NCBI GenBank assembly: GCA_026874595.1
Contig: CM049321.1
Location: 20,680,979-20,744,978 of the forward strand
DNA: 64,000 nucleotides
Origin: Sipunculus nudus
Lineage: Eukaryota; Annelida; Sipuncula; Golfingiida; Sipunculidae
Direction: 5' to 3'
Shown here: positions 33,251 to 45,996 of the stretch, in pieces
Layout of the letters: every line of letters begins with the position of its first letter
Numbering within the stretch: the stretch's first letter is position 1
The notes under the pieces: model-generated
Seen by the model: only the letters and a program-made list of their open reading frames with translations
What the model was told of the DNA's origin: nothing
The model's database searches: none
Made by a program: the position numbers and the translations under genes

Positions 33251-34420
33251 TGAAACTTTGTCATATGTACAGAATGAATGATGACCTGGTTTATGTTTTT
33301 TTCCCATGCCAAACATCCGTCTGTGTCAGTGTTGATAACTGAGGAAACCCAGTTCCTGTCATGACCAACAACATATTCCCCAGAAAAGTATTCCCGGAAT
33401 CTGTCTTTGGAAACCGTCATCTGTGGTTTATGTATGGGAGGGCTAAAAGGCGGGAGAATATGAGTTTTTACCTAGGGTAAGCCTTCTGCAGTCTTCTTGT
33501 GAAGACTGTGCCCAACAGGCCTGTTTGATTCACAAAAGAGTAGGCCTTAAGGGGTTTCTCGGTTTTACAACCCAGTAATATTGATGATATACACCCAGGA
33601 CTCGCAGGAATAGTACAAGGAGACTTGGTGACGCCTGCATTGTAACGAGTAAGCGCTTGTCACGTAGTCCGAAAACTGAATAGAATTTGCAAATGTACAT
33701 AGAAATCAGATACGCAAGCACATATATAAATGGAGCCGGCTATGTCAACAATAAAAAATGAAAAAACAAATAACATGTTTCTAGGTCACAGCTGCGATGT
33801 AGAACACGAGTTGTTTGAATGTAAGCAGTTGCATTGACGTGAGGCTGTAGATGTCAAAATGATGTCCTTTGAGGGTGTCATCCTGTGCCTCGCGGACTTT
33901 GTAAGTCGTCGTTGGTGAGGTGGTTATGTTCTTGGGTTCCACCGTTTTGGCTGTGAATTTTGGGGTGCCGTGACCTGGCCTGCTTAGTATCTGTATTTCT
34001 AGAACTCATGGCACCCTCGGTGTGAACTTGCATGGTTACCGTTTCAGTTTCAACATTTTCTGGCACAGCCGAATTTATATCTGTGTGTGATGGCCTTCAC
34101 ATCTGTAACATCTGGCTTGGTTACTGCACTCCCCGCTGTGATAGCCCAATCGGGAACACTTCCCACAAAATTGACCCCTCTGGTCTTAATGGATTGGTAG
34201 TTTGGTTCCTGCATTCTGGGCCGCTGTAGTAGTCTGGAGTAATTGAAGTAACTCAGCTGTAACGGTACTTTCATAGTGACAGGGAGTCTGTGTCTTGCCT
34301 GGCTCTCATGACTCTTGTTTTCGGCCTTCCTTGAGTGTCAGGGACGACATAAAGTTTATCCCTTGTCTTGGCTGCTCAATTCAATGTAAATCTGTGAAAG
34401 TCAAATTAAATAACTTTTAA
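33250..34420 (-). pseudogene. Gag-like zinc-knuckle relic, unit B
   Basis: In the ancestral frame the minus strand keeps [14 protein letters not shown] and [14 protein letters not shown], homologous to the unit D ORF, but stops precede and follow it. The open frame at 34,050-34,274 is out of register. The first knuckle has Tyr where unit D has the His (position 9 of the motif); the next residue is His in both. Confidence 0.55.
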
Positions 34421-36007
34421 AGACGTATTTGGTGTTCAGGTATATTGAAGTGAATACCCTCAATGACGTAAATGACGTCTGGGGAACCGATAATTCCGAT
34501 TGTATTGTAAACATTAACTCACGACTAAAATAATTTTGAGTGACGGATAAAAATTGTACGGCTTGATGAATTTTATCACGTTGGCACATGCCATTTTTCA
34601 GAGAAACATATGTGTGCATTTTGTGCTTTTGTTTTGGGGGTGTATTAGGCATTTTTTTTGTAAATGCTGGACCCCCTCAACGAATGATGTAATTACATTT
34701 TATGAACTGGTTATGACGGTCCGGTATTAGGATGGGCCGAGCTACCTTACTACCCTGTTTAAAGTACCATACATGCGACATCATATACGTTAAACTAAGT
34801 ATTCGAATGAATATTATTACAAAATCTTACTTGACAGTAGCATTGAGGACCCAATTATCTTCATGAAGCTTAACATCAGTCGAAAAAATATGTTTCCCTT
34901 CATACTGTATCTAGTAGGTATTCATGTCGTATCAGTGGGGTGCTTTTATATCCATTAAAGGCAGCCTCGTTTGCATTCATCATTGCGTAATTTTCCCACG
35001 AAGAGGAACATGATAATATATTTATTGTGCGTCTTCTTATATTGCAGTCTTATTAATCATTATGTGTAACTCCCCTTAATGGAAACTGATTAACTTATTT
35101 TTAGAATAGATGCTGAACAACAACTTAAGGAGACGATTAATTGATTAATAATTTTGTTGTCTCGTTGAGTAGATGTGTGCCTGGGTTAAGTTTTTTTTTT
35201 TTGGTCTTTTCCGTGGTTTTACTGTCTGGATATCATTTGTATAATAGAAAAACACTGTTGATGGATAATTAAAACCACTTATTTATGTACACGTTTTATT
35301 CATATAAGATTATCTAAACCAAATCCCACAAATAGGGGGCATCAATATATATAGACTAGGGGGGGGGGAAACATATCTTAAGCTTTTTTGATAGAAATCA
35401 ATCCTTTAATATATAATGACAGAAGGCATTTTTCATATATAAATATATAAAGCTTACATATGCCGCATGATTTACATTAAGAACATTTTGAAACAGAGAT
35501 ATTGCAAAATACAACAAAACATGCGGAAATGGGGTTCTTGCACCTAAACCAATTGATTGTTCATCTACTAATCTGGTCTGTGATATTAGCCATTACGGCT
35601 ATGCAGTAACTGTGGTACCTTAGGGCGTTAGTATGATGTTAGTTTGTCTCGAACAGAACAAGTGTTCTACTTATTAAACATCCAATTTCACTTAATCAAA
35701 TGTACCTAAACGATTGGGAATAGTTTTTTTTTGTTTTAAATTAGTTTCCCCGTACACATACATGTTTGATTTCACGACATCAGTGTAACTTCCATGCAAT
35801 TACCAATAAAATAATTTATCTGAGAGGTAATATCACCATGATTCTCGGTTCTGATTGTGTGGTTATGTGATTGTTCCGCTTTAGGACTACTGGTATTAAA
35901 CATATAGCAGTACTTTCACAAATATTAGGTACAAAACAGGCACTAAACGTGCTCATAAAGGCGACATCTTGCGAATGACTGAAGGACCAAAGTGAGCCAA
36001 ATAATAG

Positions 36008-36009
<2 letters not shown>

Positions 36010-36080
<71 letters not shown>

Positions 36081-36081
36081 A
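36010..36081. repeat. (TA)n microsatellite
   Basis: TA tract of about 70 bp, with a counterpart at 54,150-54,236. Confidence 0.95.
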
Positions 36082-36424
36082 ACATATATATATATGATTG
36101 TTTTTACTTTCCAACACAATAGAATTGGAAATTAAACATCTTAACCTTTACATGTAGATAACACAAGTGAAATAGATAATAATGATCAATATATAATATT
36201 ATAACATATAACTAACATTAGATAACGCATATGTTTTATCATTGTAAAAGATACTCTACATTGTACGAACAATAACACATATCTTAATACATCTGGGGTT
36301 AATATTACATAGGCCAAATTGGTTGATTCAAAACTGCTATATCAAAAAAGCGGTTTATATTAAAGATTATAAGTGATAATGACCTATATATATATATATA
36401 TATACTTCACCTCTGCCTAGTTTT

Positions 36425-37600
36425 TGATATGGAATATTGAAAACCCATACACATACCATGTGTTACTGAAAAGATGGCTTCATTATATATTGTGACTCTG
36501 GTAAGAAGTTTTGTATTGATACCACTTGTTGATCGGGAAAAATAATATTCAAAGTAGTATGTAAAATTTAAAAACAAAAGCATATCAACAGCTTTATGAC
36601 CAACATGTCTGTAATTGTTGAAGAATTCCAATGTTGTTCTAACTTTAAATGTAAATATGCTAGGTTAAGTTATGCAAAGATATGTTTATGAGTTTTCAGA
36701 GAGCTTAAAAGCACATTATATTGATTACATAGAAAACGAAGACATTAATGGTTAGACAAAGCATACACATATAACTGTAAAATGATATTCGAGGTTACTG
36801 CACATGTGCATAATCATTTTCAAAACAGAGAAAATTATATTTTCTGTCGCACTCCACAACCTTTTATGGGCGTTTCCTTTCTCGTCAAAAAAACAATGGC
36901 GCACTTTCCTTTCAAATTGTCTACTACTTCATAGAAGCTCGGCATCACTTTAATTATCAATCAATTTTTATTTGTATGTTGAATACAAATTTTATTTGAA
37001 TTTACATGTTCCAAAAATGTATGACTTTATTGTATCTGTAGTATATAAAACACATTCACGTTAATAATTGTGTAAAATCCTAAAAATCATAGCATGTATA
37101 TCAAAGATACACAATGATAGTGTATTTTGAGAAAAAGAAAAGTAAGGTAGATCAGGTGTATATGTAATACCCTATCGCATGAATACATATATCTATGTTT
37201 TGTATAATGACCTATGACACAGTTTCTACACAATATTACTATTGCAATTATGCTGTTATCATAACAGTGTAATGAGTAAGGAATAACGGAATCAATTTTC
37301 ATTAACAATTTTTAACTTAGTCGATAGATAAATAATACCTATAACGCGGATGATAAAATTCTTAGGCTCTTTCTGAAGACCAACCCCTTCCACATGAGTA
37401 TGCCTGTTTCATAGCAAATGTTATTTACGCTAAACTCGACTCTTCTGATTGTTGGCCTTACACGGGTTGTGGGCCCTATCTACCAACCGGATGGAGTGCA
37501 ATTTAATGATACACAGGTTTCTGCATTAAGCGTTCCCTGATCGTCTATATCTATCACACATAATTTTTATTACCATCTGAACAACCTAAAGTATATGAAT
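36425..37600 (-). pseudogene. Relic second CTLD exon set, unit B
   Basis: In minus-strand order: an N-half relic at about 37,440-37,595 (CSDGNKNYV, stops, then [18 protein letters not shown] and a stop); a C-half relic at about 36,835-36,960, matching the copy at 54,965-55,095; and a linker relic at about 36,425-36,530 ([14 protein letters not shown] before a GTATGT donor). The order copies the intact CTLD-2, linker order, so this is an older gene copy decaying inside the long intron. Confidence 0.6.
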
Positions 37601-38414
37601 ATGAGTACTCTGCAGTATGAGGGTTCGCGCGCCTTTGAACAGGCGTAAACACAGTTCAATCACTGTTAATATATTTTACAGCAATAATATCAATATATTA
37701 ATACAACCTAAAGCATACACATATGAGTTTTCTCCTATATGAGGGTTCACGCGTTTTTTGCACAAGCGTAAACATCGTTCAATTATGGTTAATATTCTTA
37801 AGCAATAATATCATCGAAGTAGCATATCATTTGGTATCAACTTTTTGTATACCCATTGTTGTTCGTATATTTGAGAAACAAATGCATTAAAAAACTGTAG
37901 ATTTTACACCTTTGCTTTCAATTGAGAATTCATCTACATAGTGATTACACGATGTTGAACAAATAGTTGAACGTCCGACTGCAGCACACGACCGACGACC
38001 AAAGTTTCTTGGCACATTTTCACCTGTTTTAGCTATGGTTGAGTTCATTGTGATTTAAAATATAAATGCAGTTAGGAACAGGCCTTGCTTTATTAACTGT
38101 CATCTGGATTTTCCATAAATAGAGAAAATTTATTTATATATGCATTTTTCACAAATTACAGTTTCAGTTAATGTTCTTCTTGGGTTGGGTGAAACATTTA
38201 ACATATAACATCTTTTATGACTTTCTTTTTGCAATAGAAGCTTTTTTATAGTTATGTATCAAAAGAAATGCCTATATATCACCGACTTAAAAAAAAGAAT
38301 TATAGTTTAGCATACAAATGCCATAATCGCGAATCCAATTTTCTTTTCAAAATACTATATGCTAGGTTAATCATATTGGCCTGATGATAAAAGTAAAAAT
38401 TTACTTGTCGTTTA

Positions 38415-38512
38415 ACTTGATGCATGGTAAATGTAATATTTTTCTTGCTGACATGCTTGGCATGCGCCTTGATAATTACTTACGTAACCATTATCACTGG
38501 CCTGAAACAGTA
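38415..38512 (-). pseudogene. 96-bp exon relic, unit B
   Basis: TTTCAG acceptor, then [19 protein letters not shown] as in unit C, but an indel after it shifts the frame to a stop, and the donor changes to AAGTAA. Confidence 0.45.
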
Positions 38513-38599
38513 ACCAAAACAATATTTTTTGCCATTTTTGGAATAAATAAATAACAATAAAAATTCCAGTTGTATCCTTCCATTGACAGTTGTGTCGAG

Positions 38600-40500
38600 A
38601 ATTTCACACTATCTTGTTTAACACATTCTGAAGTCTCGCTTTAGACTTCCTAAACCGTCGCATAATCCACATTAAAGTGTATGTGAATCATTATATCCAT
38701 AACGTCGACAAAATTTACTCAAGGAAATGCCGACGTTAATCTGCCTATCAAAATATCAAAATCGGGAAAGAGTTACAACAAGAGAGAATGTTCATATGAC
38801 TTAATATTTAATGCTCTGATTCCATTATTATTCATTTAGAACTTGCCTTACACAAATGTCCTGCACACTATCATTATCGGAAATATGAACACAAGCAAAA
38901 TACATTCCTTCATTGTGTTGCTCTGATAAAACTGGTGTCCTACAGCTTTGGTATTATTTTTTCACTGGGGACACACATTATCTTGGATCGTGAGGCTTGA
39001 TATTTGGTGATCGAAATGCTTAAGTTGAACATTAACCGGCCCGTGTCCATATTATGCATGGTTTGAGTTTCTCATTACCGGTTCTACATCTTCTTATTCT
39101 GTTCAGACTAATTTTATGACAGTCGTATTTTTATAAGCGATCCTGTGAGCTTATACGATGGTGCGACGTTGTCCTTGTCGAAATACGGGAAGCTAAACTT
39201 ACAAATACTAATACATGTATCAAAGACTAACACATTTTTAGGCCAGGGTGTGTAACATGACTCAAACCTGAAACCGAGGCTCATGTAGCGCCACCTACAT
39301 TGAACTATATTTTTATGGGGACAAAACCTTAATCACCTTTAGCAAATTGTGGAGGTATAGTTGGGATTGTAATAGGGTTCTTCACTTATACTTAGTTTTG
39401 TCTAAAATAGCCCAAAGTAATATTTGCATATCTGCATATATTAGGCATATCTGGTATAATGAAACCGTGACAGAATCATTTTAATTAAAAACTTATTGTG
39501 GTAACTGGAATAACCTAGAAAACCTGAATGTGATTTTTCCTGGGTGGTGCCCTAACATTCCAAATACTATTCGAAATGACATTAAAAAAATATTATAAAA
39601 CTGCATGAAAATTGCATGAAAATAACCTGATACCTAATTACACGGACTGACATCCCGAATCCCGTCTAGTATATTCCTGATCTATCTATGCTTCATCATC
39701 TAATAATGTATCCAGAGTGACAGAAGCATGTCCATGAAGACATTTCGACACATAGCTAGCGATAGCTTGCGTGGTAAGCAGATAAATCAATTAAAGACAC
39801 CGTTTCCTCATAGCCTACATTGTATTATAAAAAGCAACCAGCTACATTGCAGATGATTCATTTTTAGTAAAAAAAGGGTTTAATCATGCAACATGTGATA
39901 TATATCAAATACGATTTCTCATTTGTCGATTCATAGAACTCTAGCACACAGCAAGATAGATATTATTAGTCTGGTATGGAGATCAGTTGGATAGGCAAAC
40001 AGTCAGTTAATATGTTTGTACCCTTAAGTGCTCTGTGTCTTGATATGTGGTCCATTTATTACTAATATCCCATTCATTACTTAAACATACATATTATGTT
40101 AACTCTTTTATTGTCCATATCCATTTTCAGCACGAGGGAAGTACTCCATATTAATCATTTCCATTAAATAAAAGGAACCTGAAAACTGCTTTTGTGAGTG
40201 TGTTTTCTGTAATCACTTTATAAACAATGTTAAATTTTTTTTCTTTTGTTTTTATACACAGAAGACATAGTGTTATCGAAGTTTTCAATATCTTTTTCTA
40301 AATGTATTTACCGGAAATATTCCATTTCATCATATTCTTGTAAACAAAAAGTTGAATATTAGATATCGGTGCGGAAAGGATTAAAATAACAGTTTTATAT
40401 TTGAAACTTTATGTATAGATTAGATTCCGTAAAAAAATCATGTATTCCATGGATATATCATTTCACAGGATAAGAAAAACAAAACACTTAAGTAATAAAA
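38600..40500. other. First-intron sequence of unit B
   Basis: Aligned throughout with 56,790-58,700. Apart from a weak CTLD-start relic at about 39,650-39,715 nothing coding is seen. Confidence 0.5.
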
Positions 40501-40516
40501 TAATGTTAAAGTTTAC

Positions 40517-40586
40517 CTAACATAAATGCTTCACTCTCCGGGCACTGAAGAAAGGTAAACAGCAGCCAGACAGATATGAACCCCAT
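40517..40586 (-). CDS. Signal-peptide exon, lectin gene of unit B
   Basis: The same 23 codons plus one base as in units A and [16 protein letters not shown], then [14 protein letters not shown] donor. Only silent differences are seen against C. Conservation here, while the gene body is broken, shows either recent gene death or recent copying. The leader would send the product into the secretory pathway. Confidence 0.75.
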
Positions 40587-40869
40587 CTTGTTGTCTCCTT
40601 TTACTGTCAAGAAGGTGGTTATAATATATTTCATGACACCGTGTTCTGATTCCCGCACAAGCTATATTCCTTGCAGAAGGAGTTACTGTTTATTTTCTAT
40701 TTTTGATATGGTTAACCAAGCATCGTTACAGTCCTCATGGTTATACGATTCCTGACACAAGGCGTTTATTGTTTATTAAGTATTCGCTTATAATAATATT
40801 ATAAAGATAACAGTGATGTTTTTATACGTCTCATATATATATATATATATATATATACACTCCATTTAG

Positions 40870-41882
40870 ATATTTCAATAATTTTCACCCCGACATAAAA
40901 TTCAAAATGGAGTACTCCGTAGATAAGATTAATTTCCTTGACACCACAGTAAAATTAACAGATGGCAACATTCACACGTCTATTTACCGCAAACCCACCG
41001 ACAGGTATAATTATATCCATCCTACTAGTTGTCACCCACCCCATGTTGGTAAATCCATTATATTCAGCCCAGCCATAAGATACAATAGGATATGTTCCGA
41101 CTTATCCGATAGAAATCGAAACATAGCGAAACTACAAAATATTTTTATCAATATGGGGTGCAAACAGAAAACAGTAGAAAAACAAAAAGGAAAAGCCACT
41201 AAAATTTCACGCAGCTCTCTACTCGCTCCAAAAATCAAATTAAAAAACCCTCGCACACCGTTAATTACAACATTTCATCCCCGCATACTAAAACCTCTAA
41301 AAAGAATTATCCACGATATACAACCTTTATTAGAATCTGACCCTTCATTAAAACCCCTCTTTCCTGACACACCACTCCTCTCTTTTAAACAACCCCATAA
41401 TCTACATAAAAAATTAGTACAAAATCAAAGCTTCAGATATGATAACACTAACGGTACATTCCCATGTAAAAGACCGCGCTGTCGCACATGCCCACTCATA
41501 GTCCGCAAGGAAACCCTAATTATCCATGGTGCCAAACACACTATTCAGGGACACTTTGACTGCACCAGTAAAGGTGTTGTCTATGCCATCCTATGTAAAA
41601 TATGTCCAGGAGTTATTTATATAGGCGAAACCGGCCTAATGCTTAGTCTCAGAATAAATGCCCACAGACAGTCCATTAAAGCGCTAGACACTAACTTACC
41701 GGTCGGAGAACATTTTTCTCAACAGGAACACTCGCCAGAATGCATGCAGATTTGCGTTTTAAGGGCCACCTTACCGACACACGACAACGACAGATATGGG
41801 AACTAAAATTGATTGATAAATTTGACACCATAAGGAAAGGATTAAATCGCGTTGCCGGTTTCATGGCACACTACAGACATTG
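40870..41882 (+). pseudogene. Penelope-like RT C-terminus and GIY-YIG endonuclease
   Basis: The frame opens inside RT (FNNFHPDIKFKMEYS), passes the Penelope hallmark INFLDTTVKL, TSIYRKPTDRYNYIHPTSCH and PPHVGKS, a Lys-rich linker, a Cys-rich segment CKRPRCRTCP, then the GIY-YIG core VVYAILC ... VIYIGETG and LSLRINAHRQS. A single frameshift near 41,740 changes frame; the proper end (RQIWELKLIDKFD, then GLNRVAGFMAHYRH) follows in the next frame to a stop at about 41,880. RT copies the element's RNA and the nuclease nicks the target. Truncated and shifted, so inactive. Confidence 0.9.
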
Positions 41883-42436
41883 AGACATACCATAATATTA
41901 ATAGCACCGAACGGCCCCTCCATATTGATAATGACGTGACGTCATTCCTCATGCATACGTGCACATTCCCGCCACTGATACCGCCGTGTTGTGAGATCAC
42001 CTCTCAGGCTTACACACAATAATAATATCAAGTAATCGACAAACGTCATCATCTTATACGTAAACTTTCTGATACAGACTATTAAATATATAATTTAATA
42101 CACCATTTACATATGGATTATCTCTATTCATAATCATGGACTTGCACAACCAGATCGCCACCACATTAGTCGTCAATCATCATCAACATTGAGCCGATGA
42201 GCATAATGAACTTTAAACCTTTTTGTGTCAGAGGACATGAACTCAACATAACCCATACACTCATAACCTAGCATTATGGGTAAATAACAATGACACACTC
42301 GAAACCTGGGTCAACATGATACAAATTCAGAGTAGCTAATCACAGATCCATTACCCTATACCATGCATTATGGTCATTAGAAATTGTTTATCTAACATAT
42401 ATATACAGCCGATTTCTATACCTTTCCACTTGACAC

Positions 42437-42463
42437 CTGAAGAAGAAGCTATAAGCTTCGAAA
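42437..42463 (+). ncRNA. Possible hammerhead-ribozyme remnant in the Penelope-like 3' region
   Basis: CTGAAGA is followed by a perfect six-base stem GAAGCT/AGCTTC with a three-base loop, then GAAA. This matches the hammerhead core order CUGANGA, stem II, GAAA, apart from one extra A. Penelope-like elements are known to carry hammerheads. Stems I and III are not clear, so it may be inactive or coincidental. Confidence 0.35.
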
Positions 42464-43185
42464 GCTCGTGGTTGAATTAAACAGTTAGTCAACACTAAGG
42501 CGTCTTCATTCTGTTATCTATACACTGAGGAACTAACACGTCTACACGCATTCTGCATTCAGTAGAATATATTCACATGGAAAATAACCACGCACTCCTT
42601 GGTAAGACTAAAAACTAATGTTTCCCTTATTATTTTTCATCATTGTGTCACAATAGAAGATATTAACGTAAATAAAAGTAGTTATCTTTATAGACAGTGG
42701 ACTTGAAATTATACCTGTTAAGCAATCAGTTTTCTGTTGTTTATGGTTTTATTTCAAGTGTTGCCCTGGCTTCGTATAAACAGTAAAGCTTCCTTCTCGG
42801 ATACAAATTATACTCGAGTGATATCATTATAAAAACTATATTGAATCTCTTCTACTTAAGCAATATTACCATAGGCTTAACCGCAATGCAACATATCTTA
42901 GGAATAAATCTGTAGGTGAGAAATTATTATTAGGGATTTTCAGTTGCCAACCTTATCCACCAATTTATGATTTCGACGTTAAAAAAATTACACGGTTATC
43001 CTGAAACAACGTCCGCAAATTAAACCTGCAGCAAGTGAGGCATGGAGTGTCTCATGACGTGAGCGCCCATTTTACATCAGAGATGGAAAAGTATTATCTA
43101 AATTAATAATCAAGACATGACGAATTGATATATAGTATAAAAAATGATACGACAATATAACATAAAAATGTCGCCTGTACCTCTC

Positions 43186-43262
43186 AAGTGCAACCACTGC
43201 CACAAACAATACAAGACTGATGCTCCAAACACAACCTCAAACTAAAGGAAGCATCTTCTGAG
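43186..43262 (+). pseudogene. hAT BED-finger fragment
   Basis: KCNHCHKQYKTDAPNTTSN then a stop, nearly the same as in the hAT element at 60,368-60,430. Only this piece is present, next to unit B at the equivalent edge. It is a fragment of a related hAT copy. Confidence 0.65.
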
Positions 43263-43289
43263 CTATAGGGATCACTCTTTGTCCTTATA

Positions 43290-43640
43290 CTTTGTCAAAT
43301 ACTGGTGGCGCAGCCTGCAATCTTTTTTCTGTAATATGAATGTTACAACCCATATCTCAGGATTGGTTCAACTTATTAGCTGAAATTGTGCATGTCCATA
43401 GATCTATTATCTCACAGCCTCGTACCAGATACTTGTGGCACAATCTACAATAATTTTGGGTGGTGTCCATATAGGCTCATGTATTAGTCTGAAAATGTGC
43501 ATGTCTATAGACCTTGAATATCTCCATCTCGTACTCACGACAGATGGCGCCGTCTACAATCTTCTTTGTGTGGCGTCCATCCATCCATTTATTTTCGGTG
43601 AAAATTGCTCATATCTCATATATCCATATTTATACAGCAA
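43290..43640. repeat. Degenerate tandem repeat, unit about 113-126 bp
   Basis: Three copies of a TGGCGC/CA...CTACAATC-type block lie at about 43,308, 43,435 and 43,547, with a GAAA(A/T)TGTGCATGTC(C/T)ATAGA block between them. The motif GGTGGCGCCA also occurs at 7,812 and GATGGCGCCA at 63,272, so the repeat may derive from the unit edge. Confidence 0.55.
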
Positions 43641-43979
43641 TAGAATATATTATATCAGACTACTACTCGGCCGAGTATGTGGAATCCTCGTGAGGATATT
43701 CAATTATTTTCAATTTGTAGATATAGTAAAAAAAACGAAACTTAACAATTCGGGGAACCATTAGGATATTACATGTAAACATAGGGTAGAAATTGTTGTT
43801 TATTTCAAATTTGTCACAATTAAAATGCAGAAACAACTATCATTCTTAAATTAGAGTTCGCCAGTCAACCAGAAAACGACGCTTTCAGGGAGCTTTTCAT
43901 TGAACAGAACCACAAAGATTGCGGTCAAATACTGCTGTTTAATTGGCGCCGTGAAGGGAGAGCATTACATAGAGATCAG

Positions 43980-44410
43980 CCAATCAGATTACAGACATGC
44001 TCAAAGTCCAATATGGCTGCCAGAAAACATATGCTAATTTTCCTTCTAGAGCAATATTTCAGAGAGTATGTAGATATTTGACGGGTTTTAACGGGGATCT
44101 TTGGTGCTTGTGAGGACTATATTTATATCGATTTACAGACCTGCCTGATAATCGAGATGGCTGTCAGAGGACAATCACTAGTTTTCTCTTATGAATATTT
44201 TACAGCACATTGACTACCTTGAGGGAAATTTTGCTTTCAAATTTCAGACTCCCGTTAAATCCAATATGGGTGCCAGGCAAATATGTGTTTAATTATTTCG
44301 CAGTAACCTCTCAGATAATGCTTTGATTTTTCTGGAAAAATTGTCTCTGTTAATTGTGGTTTTAAATTTCAGACCAATCTGACATCCAATATGGCTCAGG
44401 GCTGCCATTG
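43980..44410. repeat. Degenerate tandem repeat containing CCAATATGG
   Basis: Four blocks of the type CAGAC...CAATATGGCTGCCAG occur near 43,995, 44,140, 44,247 and 44,372, spaced about 107-145 bp. There is no coding potential. Confidence 0.5.
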
Positions 44411-44449
44411 GGAAGGATGTCGGTCGCGGGGCATTAATTTAGGATCTTT

Positions 44450-45930
44450 ACGGTTCCAAACCTCTAGTTCACTCATGTTTATGAGGCTTTTGAATAAGTT
44501 TTTGTTTACAGGGATGCAGGCTGATCTTTTCTAAAGCCAATAGGTACAGTTGATGAAGAAACGGACTGATGGGCTTGGCCCACTGCTGAGGGTGTGAATG
44601 CAGGTAAATGACTTTCTTAGCCCCCCCCCCACCCCGCCACTACCAGTGAACTGACTTTACTGTCTATTCATGTTCCATTTATGTTGTATATAAATCGAAC
44701 TAGCTTCGATATTCATATATCCCTCTCTATATATATCTAATATATATGTGTGTGCCTGTTTTCATTACCATTATTATACATGGATGTGTCTTTGTGTTGC
44801 CAGACTCTTTAGTTGAACGGTAGCCTTGTGAATGAGAATTTTGAGATAAGTAACAGGAACTCTTTTATCCGGTTGGGATGAGGATATTAAATGATAACCT
44901 GACATGAAAGATAAATCTCTATATTAAGTCATCAAAATATAACTACAGAAATAAGTTAAGTGTATACATAAAGAAATTTATGTACAAGGACAGCACCATA
45001 AGTTTCAAATGTTCCCAACCAAGCGTGTATCTTTTATCAGACACGCAAAGCATAACCAGTATCATTTCCCACGGAGAATGTATCCGTCAATTACAGTAGA
45101 TTATTGCTGAAATTAATATTACAATATAATATTAAAAATAACCGTTTCTTTGTAACCTTGCTTTGCCCCGATTAAAAAATGAACATATTCATATCATGGT
45201 GATATCAAAACCATTGCTGTTGTAATGGTTACTTAGAATTCGGGTAACGGCATTATCGACAGTTAATTGTAATCCAAATGGCTGTTCAACTGGACAGTTA
45301 TTAAGTGATTATCGAATTAGATGGTTATGTTTAAATATGTCCCATGTACTTCTGTGGTCCCATATTTGCCATAACCCCTACTAACTTATTAGTAACTAAT
45401 GATATCAGCAGGATTTCATTATTCTGGTAGGAAGTTATATAATAAACTTAATTATGTGTTATGAGTAACCGGGTTATGTGAATATAAATAACTTATTTAA
45501 TGTCAGCATTAGTGAACATTTAATTTGCGCTTATGTGAGTAAGGATTGATCCGAGTTGTGACGGAGTTGAATAAGAGATATTTAGATATTTTAAAGGAAT
45601 CTTGATGATTTCTTCTGACATCACAGCTTTTGATTAGCTAAACGGAGAACCCATCGATAGGAAACACTAACAATGCCAACCACTAATTGAGTAATTGTTA
45701 TAACATCCTCCTTTCTAGAGGAGATAAGTACAAATACGTTTCACTTATTTTAAGCATACATTTGAAGGGCATATCGTTTGAAGAATTAACTCTTGCAATG
45801 TAAAGTGCATGCACTATGGGTAGTCCAGCAGCCTATGGTGAATGAGCGTTAATATTATATAATTAGGCCCCGTGGGATTTTGTATTCTTTTTACCAAAAT
45901 CGCAAAGATCTTGTTATAATGAACACGTGC
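44450..45930. other. Intergenic between units B and C
   Basis: A poly-C tract lies at about 44,621-44,630. From about 45,540 the sequence resembles 16.0-16.4 kb. No gene seen. Confidence 0.4.
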
Positions 45931-45936
45931 CTGTTT

Positions 45937-45996
45937 ATGTACACTATGCTCCTTCTTCCAATTCTGTTCACTAGTCGTTCTTTCCTTGCCATGAAG
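45937..45996 (+). CDS. Second copy of the plus-strand signal-peptide exon (diverged)
   Basis: MYTMLLLPILFTSRSFLAMK followed by a GTAGGT donor. Aligned with 16,363-16,435, the first ATG is lost (CTG) and an internal Met becomes the start; a one-base loss near the end changes the exon phase. No partner exon is recognised. Likely decayed. Confidence 0.25.

Larger units (their letters stand above)
40858..42555 (+). mobile_element. 5'-truncated Penelope-like element
   Basis: Unit B carries about 1.7 kb that is absent from unit C, where a TA tract runs straight into TTTAGTAAAATATATTCAC. The insert starts in frame within the reverse transcriptase, beside a TA tract, and ends near GCATTCAGTAGAATATATTC. 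It contains an RT end, a GIY-YIG domain and about 670 bp of 3' non-coding sequence. Insertion happened after the B/C duplication or was lost from C. Confidence 0.85.
28919..43150 (-). repeat. Lectin duplicon, unit B
   Basis: Aligns with unit C (47,010-59,650) at a steady offset of 18,18x-18,20x bp. Long stretches, especially 30,200-32,900 against 48,390-51,110, differ at only a few positions. A Penelope-like insertion (40,858 to about 42,555) is the main difference on the high side. Identity falls away below about 29,800, where the last two exons lie. Confidence 0.9.

Noticed and set aside
34050-34274. Minus-strand open frame with [17 protein letters not shown] considered as a protein
   Set aside because: It is a frame-shifted reading of the CCHC relic; the knuckle cysteines appear only in the neighbouring frame.
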